NCBI RefSeq assembly: GCF_000412695.1
Contig: NC_021499.1
Location: forward strand, 5,766,001 to 5,830,000
Reading direction: 5' to 3'
DNA length: 64,000 nt
DNA from: Pseudomonas resinovorans NBRC 106553
GTDB taxonomy: Bacteria; Pseudomonadota; Gammaproteobacteria; Pseudomonadales; Pseudomonadaceae
In this document: positions 44,777 through 52,967 of the stretch, one piece after another
Numbering within the stretch: position 1 is the stretch's first letter
Layout: each line of letters begins with the position of its first letter
Made by a program: the position numbers and the translations under genes
Notes under the pieces: generated by a model
Databases searched by the model: none
The model's input: only the letters and a program-made list of their open reading frames with translations
What the model was told of the DNA's origin: nothing

Positions 44777-47710
44777 TCAGTTCAAGCCCAACTCGCGCCA
44801 GATCCGCATCACGCCTCGGCGCTCCGCATGGAACTGATCCCCACTCACCACCCCCGGCTGCTTTTGCAGCGCCTGGCGGTGAGCCGCTGAACGATAGGCT
44901 TTGTAGGCTTCCTGCAGCAGGCGAACCTCGTCGCCGGCCAGCAGGCTTGCCTGCTCCAGGCCATCCAGAATGCGGATGTTATCGGTGTAACGGACCAGCG
45001 AAGGGTGCTGTCGCGACCAGGCCAGGGCGGCATATTGCACCATAAATTCGATATCGACGATACCGCCGGCATCCTGCTTCAGATCGAAGGAGGCCGCGGC
45101 CTCGAAGGCATTCGGGCCACTTCCGGCTGCGGTTTCGCGGGTCCCCAGGTTGCCGCGCATCTTCGCCCGCATCTCGCTGACCTCGGCCCTGAGCTTGTCC
45201 AGGTCGCGCTCGCGACCGAGCACGGCCAGGCGCACCTGCTCGAAGGCGCTGGCGACCCGGGGCGACCCCACCAGCACCCGCGCACGCACCAGCGCCTGGT
45301 GTTCCCAGGTCCAGGCCTCGTTCTCCTGGTAGCGCTGGAAGGCGCCGAGGGAACTGACCAGCAGGCCCGCCGCGCCGGAAGGACGCAGGCGCATGTCCAC
45401 CTCGTAGAGTGCGCCGGAGGTGGTCTGGGTGGTCAGCAGGTGGATGATGCGCTGCCCCAGCCGGGTGAAGAACTGCGCGCCGTCGATGGGCTTGGCGCCG
45501 TCGGTCTCGGCCTGGGGGTCGCCGTCGTGGATGAACACCAGGTCCAGGTCGGAGCCATGGCCGAACTCCAGGCCGCCCACCTTGCCGTAGCCGACGATGA
45601 CGAAGTCCGGATCGCAGAGGCTGCCATCGGCGCGCTTGGGCGTGCCGTACTTGGCCACGGTCTGGCGCCAGGTCAGCGCCAGCACCTGGTCGAGAATGGC
45701 CTCGGCCAGCCAGGTCAGGTAGTCGCTGACCTTCATCAACGGCAGGGTGCCGGCGATTTCCGAGGCCGCGACGCGCAGGCTGTGGGCCAGCTTGAAGTGA
45801 CGCAGGGCCTCCATCTGCTGTTCCAGGTCATCCTCGGGAATCCGCGTGAGGCGCTCGCGCAGCTCGGCGGCCAGCTCCGGCGCCAATGGCGGACGGTAGA
45901 GGCGGCCCTCGTTGAGCAACTCGTCGAGCAGCAGCGGGAAACGGGTGATCTGCTCGGCGATCCAGGGGCTGGCGCCGCACAGCTCGATCAGGCGCTGCAG
46001 GGCACCGGGGTTCTCGGTCAGCAGCACCAGGTAGGCGGAACGCCGCGCCACCTTTTCCACCATCGGCAGCACCCGTTCCAGCACCAGGTCGGGATTGCGG
46101 TGCTCCGCGGTCAGGTTGAGCAGGCGTGGGATGAACGCGTCCAGGCGCTCGCGGCCGAGCCGCTGCATGGCGCGCACCTGCGGTCCGTTGCGCAGGTCGG
46201 TGAGACGGCGCCAGGCCACGGCGGGCTCGGCAAAGCCGGACTCGCCCAGCTGGCGACAGGCACTTTCCTCGTCCAGGGCCTCTTCCCACAGCGGCAGCCA
46301 TTCGCCACCGATGCAGCCTTCGCTGCCGCCGCCCTCTTCTTCATCGGGATCGGCGATCACCTGCTGGAAGTGCCATTCCACCCGGCCGCGCCAGTGCATC
46401 AGGCGCTCGTGGAAGGCCGCCCAATCATCGAAGCCCATGATGAAGGCGACGCGGGCGCGATCCAGGTCGCTATCCGGCAGCATCTGGGTCTGGCGATCGG
46501 CGATGGCTTGCAGCGCGTGCTCGGTATAGCGGAGGAACTCGTAGCCCTCCTTCATTTCCGCCACCACCGGCGGCGGCAGGTAGCCCTGGCCCTCCAGGGT
46601 ATCCAGCACCTTCAGCAAGGGTCGCTGCTGCAGGCTGAGGTCGCGGCCGCCATGGATCAGCTGGAAGGCCTGGGCGATGAACTCCACCTCGCGGATACCG
46701 CCGGAGCCGAGCTTGACGTTCTCGGTCATGCCCTTGCGCCGCACTTCCTGCTGGATCAGCTGCTTCATCGAACGCAGCGCCTCGATGGCGGAGAAGTCCA
46801 GGTAGCGGCGGTAGACGAAGGGTCTGAGCATCTGCAGCAACTGGGCGCCGGCGGCCTGGTCGCCGCCCACCACCCGCGCCTTGATCATCGCGTAGCGTTC
46901 CCAGTCGCGCCCCTGGTCCTGGTAGTACTGCTCCAGGGCGTTGAAGCTGAACACCAGCGGACCGGACGAGCCGTAGGGGCGCAGGCGCATGTCCACCCGG
47001 AAGACGAAACCGTCGACGGTGATGGCGTCCAGCGCCTTGATCAGCCGCTGGCCGAGGCGGGTGAAGAACTCCTGATTGTCCAGGGCGCGCTTGGCCCCTT
47101 CGGTCTCGCCGCCCTCGGGGTAGCCGAAGATCAGGTCGATGTCCGAGGACAGGTTCAGCTCGAAGGCACCCAGCTTGCCCATGCCCAGTACCACCAGGTG
47201 CTGCGGTTGGCCGGAGCGATGGCCGATAGGTGTGCCGAACTGCGCGCAATGGCGGCTGTAGAGCCAGTGGTAGGCCAGGTCGATGCTGGCATCCGCCAGG
47301 TCGGACAGGTCGCGGCAGGTTTCCGCCAGGTCGGCCTGGCGCGTCAGGTCGCGCCAGATGATGCGCAACTGCTGGCGATTACGATAGCGGCGCAGGCGGC
47401 GACCGAGGTCGTCCTCCTCCGTGCAGTCTTCCAGCAGTTCGGCGACCTGGGCACGCAATTCGCCGGACGCCAGGGACCGTTCGAGTTCACCGGAGGCGGC
47501 CAGCGCCAGCAGCATGGCCGGATCACGCTGGGACTGCTCGGCAACGAAATCACTGGCGGCGGCGACGCGGGCGAAGGCCTCCTGCCGCTCATCGGGCCAA
47601 TCGGCGAATGCCTGGTCGTGCTCGGCAAGGGCGCTGCGGAAGGTGAAAAGCGCGCGATCGGCGCTGGGCTGGAGGTTGGCCGGGAGGGCGGCCAGCGGCG
47701 GCAGGCTCAT
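44777..47710 (-). CDS. glnE: Glutamine synthetase adenylyltransferase/deadenylase
   Basis: A 977-residue bifunctional enzyme that adds AMP to, and removes it from, glutamine synthetase in response to PII state and glutamine. Two nucleotidyltransferase domains are visible. The N-terminal deadenylase has LNLSSDIDLIFGYPEGG near residue 180, the C-terminal adenylylase has EFGHGSDLDLVFIHDGDP near residue 720. Each keeps the G-S/S-D-x-D metal pair. The helical PII-responsive parts lie between. The start at 47710 is the only one giving the usual length (~980). Gene order glnE-ilvE is conserved in pseudomonads. Confidence 0.97.
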   Translation of the reverse strand: MSLPPLAALPANLQPSADRALFTFRSALAEHDQAFADWPDERQEAFARVAAASDFVAEQSQRDPAMLLALAASGELERSLASGELRAQVAELLEDCTEEDDLGRRLRRYRNRQQLRIIWRDLTRQADLAETCRDLSDLADASIDLAYHWLYSRHCAQFGTPIGHRSGQPQHLVVLGMGKLGAFELNLSSDIDLIFGYPEGGETEGAKRALDNQEFFTRLGQRLIKALDAITVDGFVFRVDMRLRPYGSSGPLVFSFNALEQYYQDQGRDWERYAMIKARVVGGDQAAGAQLLQMLRPFVYRRYLDFSAIEALRSMKQLIQQEVRRKGMTENVKLGSGGIREVEFIAQAFQLIHGGRDLSLQQRPLLKVLDTLEGQGYLPPPVVAEMKEGYEFLRYTEHALQAIADRQTQMLPDSDLDRARVAFIMGFDDWAAFHERLMHWRGRVEWHFQQVIADPDEEEGGGSEGCIGGEWLPLWEEALDEESACRQLGESGFAEPAVAWRRLTDLRNGPQVRAMQRLGRERLDAFIPRLLNLTAEHRNPDLVLERVLPMVEKVARRSAYLVLLTENPGALQRLIELCGASPWIAEQITRFPLLLDELLNEGRLYRPPLAPELAAELRERLTRIPEDDLEQQMEALRHFKLAHSLRVAASEIAGTLPLMKVSDYLTWLAEAILDQVLALTWRQTVAKYGTPKRADGSLCDPDFVIVGYGKVGGLEFGHGSDLDLVFIHDGDPQAETDGAKPIDGAQFFTRLGQRIIHLLTTQTTSGALYEVDMRLRPSGAAGLLVSSLGAFQRYQENEAWTWEHQALVRARVLVGSPRVASAFEQVRLAVLGRERDLDKLRAEVSEMRAKMRGNLGTRETAAGSGPNAFEAAASFDLKQDAGGIVDIEFMVQYAALAWSRQHPSLVRYTDNIRILDGLEQASLLAGDEVRLLQEAYKAYRSAAHRQALQKQPGVVSGDQFHAERRGVMRIWRELGLN

Positions 47711-47814
47711 GGTCTATCCTTTATGGGCTGCGGGCCGAGGCTACGCCCGCAGTTGACGCAGCGGTGGCGGAACAGCTCTAGAGCGGGGCTTCCAGCTGAC
47801 CACACCGCATAGTC

Positions 47815-47881
47815 TGTAGTTTTACTACTAAAGATTGTATCCAGAGGGCTGAAACCTTCGTCGATTTGTAGTAAAACTACA
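47815..47881. promoter_or_regulatory. Twin 15-bp dyads upstream of aceE
   Basis: TGTAGTTTTACTACT (47815-47829) and TGTAGTAAAACTACA (47867-47881) each have the form TGTAGT-N3-ACTAC(A/T). Their centres are 52 bases apart, five turns of B-DNA. They lie in the 280-base divergent gap between glnE and aceE, 110 bases before the aceE ATG. This is a strong candidate operator for a dimeric repressor that can loop DNA. The shape recalls HexR/RpiR-type and GntR-type sites but the exact regulator is not known to me. Confidence 0.7.
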
Positions 47882-47990
47882 CGAGCCCGGTTCTACCCCC
47901 GGCAACAAGAATTTCGCCGCGACCGCCCCACAAGGCCGGCCGTGACCACTGGCATCCGATTCTGGAAGCCTTTCCGCCCTGGAGCAAGCC

Positions 47991-50636
47991 ATGCAAGACC
48001 TCGATCCCGTCGAAACCCAGGAATGGCTGGATTCCCTGGAATCTGTACTCGACAAAGAAGGCGAAGATCGCGCGCACTACCTGCTGACCCGCATGGGTGA
48101 GCTGGCGACCCGCAGCGGTACCCAACTGCCGTACGCCATCACCACGCCGTATCGCAACAGCATTCCCGTCACCCATGAAGCACGCATGCCCGGCGACCTG
48201 TTCATGGAACGCCGCATCCGCTCCATGGTGCGCTGGAACGCCCTGGCCATGGTGATGCGCACCAACCTGAACGACCCGGACCTGGGCGGTCACATTTCCA
48301 GCTTCGCGTCCTCGGCCACCCTGTACGACATCGGCTTCAACTACTTCTTCCAGGCTCCCACCGAGGAGCACGGCGGCGACCTGATCTTCTACCAGGGCCA
48401 CGCCTCCCCCGGCATCTACGCCCGCGCCTTCCTCGAAGGCCGCATCACCGAAGACCAGATGATCAACTTCCGCCAGGAAGTGGACGGCAAGGGCCTGTCT
48501 TCCTACCCGCACCCCTGGCTGATGCCGGACTTCTGGCAGTTCCCCACCGTGTCCATGGGCCTCGGCCCGATCCAGGCGATCTACCAGGCGCGCTTCATGA
48601 AGTACCTGGAAAGCCGCGGCTTCATCCCCGCCGGCAAGCAGAAGGTCTGGTGCTTCATGGGCGACGGCGAGTGCGACGAGCCCGAATCCCTCGGCGCCAT
48701 CTCCCTGGCCGGCCGCGAGAAGCTGGACAACCTGATCTTCGTCATCAACTGCAACCTGCAGCGCCTCGACGGCCCGGTTCGCGGCAACGGCAAGATCATC
48801 CAGGAACTCGAAGGCGTCTTCCGCGGCGCCCAGTGGAACGTCAACAAGGTGGTCTGGGGCCGCTTCTGGGACCCGCTGTTCGCCAAGGACACCACTGGCG
48901 CCCTGCAGCGCCGCATGGACGAAGTGGTCGACGGCGAGTACCAGAACTACAAGGCCAAGGACGGCGCGTACGTCCGCGACAACTTCTTCAACAGCCCGGA
49001 GCTCAAGGACATGGTCAAGGACCTGTCCGATGACGAGATCTGGAAGCTCAACCGTGGCGGCCACGACCCCTACAAGGTCTATGCGGCCTACCACCAGGCG
49101 GTCAACCACAAGGGCCAGCCCACCGTCATCCTGGCCAAGACCATTAAGGGTTACGGCACCGGCGCGGGCGAAGCGCAGAACACCGCCCACAACACCAAGA
49201 AGGTCGACGTCGAGAGCCTGAAGCAGTTCCGCGACCGCTTCGACATCCCGGTCAACGACGCCGACCTGGAGAAACTGCCCTTCTACCGTCCGCAGGAAGG
49301 CAGCGCCGAGTACAAGTACCTGCACGGCCGCCGCGCCGCGCTGGGCGGCTACGTGCCGCAGCGCCGGGTCAACAGCTTCAGCATCCCGACGCCGCCACTG
49401 GAAACCCTCAAGGCCATCCTCGACGGCTCCGGCGATCGTGAAATCTCCACCACCATGGCCTTCGTGCGCATCCTGGCGCAGCTGGTCAAGGACAAGGAAC
49501 TGGGCCAGCGCATCGTCCCGATCATCCCGGACGAAGCCCGCACCTTCGGCATGGAAGGCATGTTCCGCCAGTTGGGCATCTACTCCTCGGTCGGCCAGCT
49601 CTACGAGCCGGTGGATAAGGACCAGGTGATGTTCTACAAGGAGGACAAGAAGGGCCAGATCCTCGAAGAAGGCATCAACGAAGCGGGCGCCATGTCCTCC
49701 TTCATCGCTGCCGGCACCTCCTACAGCAACCACAACCAGCCGATGCTGCCGTTCTACATCTTCTATTCGATGTTCGGCTTCCAGCGTATCGGCGACCTGG
49801 CCTGGGCGGCCGGCGACAGCCGCACCCGCGGCTTCCTGATCGGCGGCACCTCGGGCCGTACCACCCTGAACGGCGAAGGCCTGCAGCACGAGGACGGTCA
49901 CAGCCACATCATGGCGGCCACCATCCCCAACTGCCGCACCTACGACCCCACCTACGGCTACGAGCTGGCGGTGATCGTGCGTGAAGGCATCCGCCAGATG
50001 ACCGAAGAGCAGCAGAACGTCTTCTACTACATCACCGTGATGAACGAGGCCTACCAGCAGCCCGCCCTGCCGGCCGGCGCCGAGGAAGGCATCATCAAGG
50101 GCATGTACCTGCTCGAAGAGGACAAGAAGGACGCCGCGCACCACGTGCAACTGCTGGGTTCGGGCACCATCCTGCGCGAAGTCCGCGAAGCGGCGAAGAT
50201 CCTCCGCGAAGAGTTCAACGTCGCCGCCGACGTCTGGAGCGTCACCAGCTTCAACGAACTGCGCCGCGAAGGCCTGGCGGTCGAGCGTCACAACCGCCTG
50301 CATCCGGAGCAGAAGCCCAAGCAGACCTACGTCGAGCAGTGCCTGTCCGGCCGCAAAGGTCCGGTCGTGGCCTCCACCGACTACATGAAGCTGTTCGCCG
50401 ACCAGATCCGCCAGTGGGTCCCGAGCAAGGAATACAAGGTCCTCGGCACCGACGGCTTCGGCCGCAGCGACAGCCGCAAGAAACTGCGCCACTTCTTCGA
50501 AGTGGACCGCAACTGGGTAGTCCTGGCGACCCTGGAAGCCCTGGCAGACCGCGGCGAGATCGAACCCAAGGTAGTGGCCGAAGCCATCGCCAAGTTCGGT
50601 ATCGATCCTGAAAAACCCAACCCGCTGGACTGCTGA
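47991..50636 (+). CDS. aceE: Pyruvate dehydrogenase E1 component (homodimeric)
   Basis: An 881-residue alpha2-type E1 that decarboxylates pyruvate on thiamine diphosphate and acetylates the lipoyl groups of AceF. The ThDP motif runs from FMGDGECDEPESLGAI to FVINCNLQRLDGP (residues ~220-260). The active-site region HVNKVVWGRFW-like and GHDPYKVYAAYHQAVNH follow. PFYIFYSMFGFQRIGDLAW and GGTSGRTTLNGEGLQHEDG in the Pyr domain are typical. Length is as for gammaproteobacterial AceE (~885). Followed 11 bases later by aceF. Confidence 0.98.
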   Translation: MQDLDPVETQEWLDSLESVLDKEGEDRAHYLLTRMGELATRSGTQLPYAITTPYRNSIPVTHEARMPGDLFMERRIRSMVRWNALAMVMRTNLNDPDLGGHISSFASSATLYDIGFNYFFQAPTEEHGGDLIFYQGHASPGIYARAFLEGRITEDQMINFRQEVDGKGLSSYPHPWLMPDFWQFPTVSMGLGPIQAIYQARFMKYLESRGFIPAGKQKVWCFMGDGECDEPESLGAISLAGREKLDNLIFVINCNLQRLDGPVRGNGKIIQELEGVFRGAQWNVNKVVWGRFWDPLFAKDTTGALQRRMDEVVDGEYQNYKAKDGAYVRDNFFNSPELKDMVKDLSDDEIWKLNRGGHDPYKVYAAYHQAVNHKGQPTVILAKTIKGYGTGAGEAQNTAHNTKKVDVESLKQFRDRFDIPVNDADLEKLPFYRPQEGSAEYKYLHGRRAALGGYVPQRRVNSFSIPTPPLETLKAILDGSGDREISTTMAFVRILAQLVKDKELGQRIVPIIPDEARTFGMEGMFRQLGIYSSVGQLYEPVDKDQVMFYKEDKKGQILEEGINEAGAMSSFIAAGTSYSNHNQPMLPFYIFYSMFGFQRIGDLAWAAGDSRTRGFLIGGTSGRTTLNGEGLQHEDGHSHIMAATIPNCRTYDPTYGYELAVIVREGIRQMTEEQQNVFYYITVMNEAYQQPALPAGAEEGIIKGMYLLEEDKKDAAHHVQLLGSGTILREVREAAKILREEFNVAADVWSVTSFNELRREGLAVERHNRLHPEQKPKQTYVEQCLSGRKGPVVASTDYMKLFADQIRQWVPSKEYKVLGTDGFGRSDSRKKLRHFFEVDRNWVVLATLEALADRGEIEPKVVAEAIAKFGIDPEKPNPLDC

Positions 50637-50647
50637 GGAGACGCATT

Positions 50648-52633
50648 GTGAGTGAATTGATTCGCGTACCCGACATCGGCGGCGGCGAAGGTGAAGTGAT
50701 CGAGCTGTTCGTCAAGGTTGGCGACCGCATCGAAGCCGACCAGAGCGTGCTGACCCTGGAGTCCGACAAGGCCTCCATGGAAATCCCGGCCCCCAAGGCC
50801 GGCGTGGTCAAGAGCCTGAAGGTCAAGCTGGGCGACCGCCTGAAGGAAGGCGACGAACTGCTGGAGCTGGAAGTCGAGGGTGCCGCCGCCGCGGCGCCCG
50901 CGCAGGCTCCCGCCGCCGCACCCAAGGCCGAAGCGCAACCCGCTGCGGCGCCGGCTCCGGCTGCCGCTCCGGCCGCCACCGGCTCCAGCGTGCAGGACGT
51001 CTTCGTTCCGGACATCGGCACCGACGGCAAGGTCAAGGTCATCGAAGTCCTGGTGAAGGCCGGTGACACCGTCGCCGCCGAGCAGTCCCTGATCACCCTG
51101 GAGTCCGACAAGGCCTCCATGGAGATCCCCTCCCCCGCCGCTGGCGTGGTGGAGAGCGTGGTCGTGCAACTGGACGCCGAAGTCGGCACCGGTGACCTGA
51201 TCGTCAAGCTCAAGGTTGCTGGCGCCGCGCAGGCACCAGCACCGGCACCGGCCCAGGCCGCAGCCCCTGCCGCAGCTCCCGCTCCCGCCGCAGCCGCACC
51301 GGTCGCCACCGGTTCCAGCGTCCAGGACGTCCGCGTCCCGGACATCGGCACCGATGGCAAGGTCAAGGTCATCGAAGTGCTGGTGAAAGCTGGCGACAGC
51401 GTCTCCGCCGAGCAGTCGCTGATCACCCTGGAGTCCGACAAGGCCTCCATGGAGATCCCCTCCCCCGCCGCCGGCGTGGTGGAGAGCGTCGAGGTCAAGC
51501 TGGACAGCGAAGTCAGCACCGGCGACCTGATCCTCAAGCTCAAGGTCGCGGGCGCAGCACCGGCAGCCGCTCCGGCCCAAGCCGCCGAGCAGCCGGTGCA
51601 CCGCGTTCCGGAAGGCGCCCATCCGGTCGCTGCCGCCGAGGTCAGCGCCATCGCTTCCCTGGCCGCTGCCGCCGCGAGCACCACCGGCGTACCGGCACGC
51701 TCCAGCGGCGCCAAGGTCCATGCCGGCCCTGCGGTTCGCCAGCTGGCCCGCGAGTTCGGCGTCGAGCTGAGCGCCGTGCCGGCCACCGGCCCCCATGGCC
51801 GTGTGGTCAAGGAAGACGTGCAGGCCTACGTCAAGGCCATGATGCAGAAGGCCAAGGAAGCTCCGGCCGCTGCCGCCGCCGGCGCAACCGGCGGTGCCGG
51901 CATCCCGCCGATCCCGGTGGTGGACTTCAGCAAGTTCGGTGAAATCGAAGAAGTGGCCATGACCCGCCTGATGCAGGTCGGCGCCGCCAACCTGCATCGC
52001 AGCTGGCTCAACGTGCCCCACGTGACCCAGTTCGATTCGGCCGACATCACCGAGCTGGAAGCCTTCCGTGTAGCCCAGAAGGCCGTGGCCGAGAAGGCTG
52101 GCGTCAAGCTGACCGTCCTGCCACTGCTGCTCAAGGCCTGCGCCTACCTGCTCAAGGAACTGCCGGACTTCAACAGCTCCCTGGCCCCCAGCGGCAAGGC
52201 ACTGATCCGCAAGAAGTACGTGCACATCGGCTTCGCCGTGGACACGCCGGATGGCCTGCTGGTACCGGTGATCAAGAACGTCGACCAGAAGAGCCTGCTG
52301 CAACTGGCTGCCGAAGCCGCGGCCCTGGCGGAAAAAGCCCGGACCAAGAAACTTTCGGCCGACGACATGCAGGGCGCCTGCTTCACCATCTCCAGCCTCG
52401 GCCACATTGGCGGCACCGGCTTCACGCCGATCGTCAACGCGCCCGAAGTGGCGATCCTCGGTGTCTCCAAGGCCGCGATGCAGTCGGTATGGGACGGCGA
52501 GGCCTTCCAGCCGCGCCTGATGCTGCCGCTGTCGCTGTCCTACGACCACCGCGTGATCAACGGCGCCGCCGCCGCGCGCTTCACCAAGCGTCTCGGCGAC
52601 GTGCTGGCGGATATCCGCACCATGCTGCTGTAA
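50648..52633 (+). CDS. aceF: Pyruvate dehydrogenase E2 component (dihydrolipoyl acetyltransferase)
   Basis: A 661-residue E2 with three lipoyl domains, starting at GTG (50648) after GAGGAGACGC. Each lipoyl domain has the ESDKASMEIP motif with the lipoylated Lys, about residues 42, 158 and 268. Ala/Pro-rich linkers join them. A peripheral-subunit-binding domain (KVHAGPAVRQLAREFGVEL, ~355) recruits E1/E3. The C-terminal catalytic domain ends SYDHRVINGAAAARF; the active-site box has Asn where many E2s have Asp (HRVIDG), which is also known for Azotobacter E2p. It forms the core of the complex. Domains 2 and 3 are nearly identical at the DNA level. Confidence 0.98.
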   Translation: MSELIRVPDIGGGEGEVIELFVKVGDRIEADQSVLTLESDKASMEIPAPKAGVVKSLKVKLGDRLKEGDELLELEVEGAAAAAPAQAPAAAPKAEAQPAAAPAPAAAPAATGSSVQDVFVPDIGTDGKVKVIEVLVKAGDTVAAEQSLITLESDKASMEIPSPAAGVVESVVVQLDAEVGTGDLIVKLKVAGAAQAPAPAPAQAAAPAAAPAPAAAAPVATGSSVQDVRVPDIGTDGKVKVIEVLVKAGDSVSAEQSLITLESDKASMEIPSPAAGVVESVEVKLDSEVSTGDLILKLKVAGAAPAAAPAQAAEQPVHRVPEGAHPVAAAEVSAIASLAAAAASTTGVPARSSGAKVHAGPAVRQLAREFGVELSAVPATGPHGRVVKEDVQAYVKAMMQKAKEAPAAAAAGATGGAGIPPIPVVDFSKFGEIEEVAMTRLMQVGAANLHRSWLNVPHVTQFDSADITELEAFRVAQKAVAEKAGVKLTVLPLLLKACAYLLKELPDFNSSLAPSGKALIRKKYVHIGFAVDTPDGLLVPVIKNVDQKSLLQLAAEAAALAEKARTKKLSADDMQGACFTISSLGHIGGTGFTPIVNAPEVAILGVSKAAMQSVWDGEAFQPRLMLPLSLSYDHRVINGAAAARFTKRLGDVLADIRTMLL

Positions 52634-52671
52634 ACCTTGCTATTCGCGAGCGCGTCACGCTCGTACCTCAA

Positions 52672-52700
52672 CCCCGCCCCCCTGAGGCGGGGTTTTTTTT
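52672..52700 (+). terminator. aceEF terminator
   Basis: CCCCGCC (52672-52678) and GGCGGGG (52686-52692) form a 7-bp stem, and eight T residues follow. A second small hairpin, CGAGCG-cgtca-CGCTCG (52647-52663), lies just upstream. Confidence 0.92.
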
Positions 52701-52750
52701 GGCTGTTTTTGGCCAACGACCCCGTTCGCGACGGGGGACACGGGCCGCTG

Positions 52751-52780
52751 GCGGCCCTTCGCGAATGAATTCGCTCCTAC
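52751..52780 (+). repeat. REP-like palindrome
   Basis: CCTTCGCGAATGAATTCGCTC-type palindrome ending TCCTAC, the same core as the copy at 16251-16274. The rest of the 334-base gap (52634-52967) holds the aceF terminator, this repeat and a region with no ORF of its own. Confidence 0.65.
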
Positions 52781-52967
52781 GCAAAGCAGATTGTGCCAGT
52801 GGCCGACATGGCGGCTCGTGATGGGTGAATGAGACCCCCTTCACCCTCGTCGCGGCGGCAATCGCCGGCGTGCTTGCCAGTGCCATCATCATGATGCACC
52901 CTTGCCCGATGCTTTGAAGAAGTAGGCCGGACCCTCTACCGGCCAGGAAGTGGAAGCCCAGCGCCCG

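Noticed and set aside
47877..50492. 871-codon frame opposite aceE
   Set aside because: AceE is certain; the antisense product is a low-complexity string of Val, Asp, Leu and Gly.
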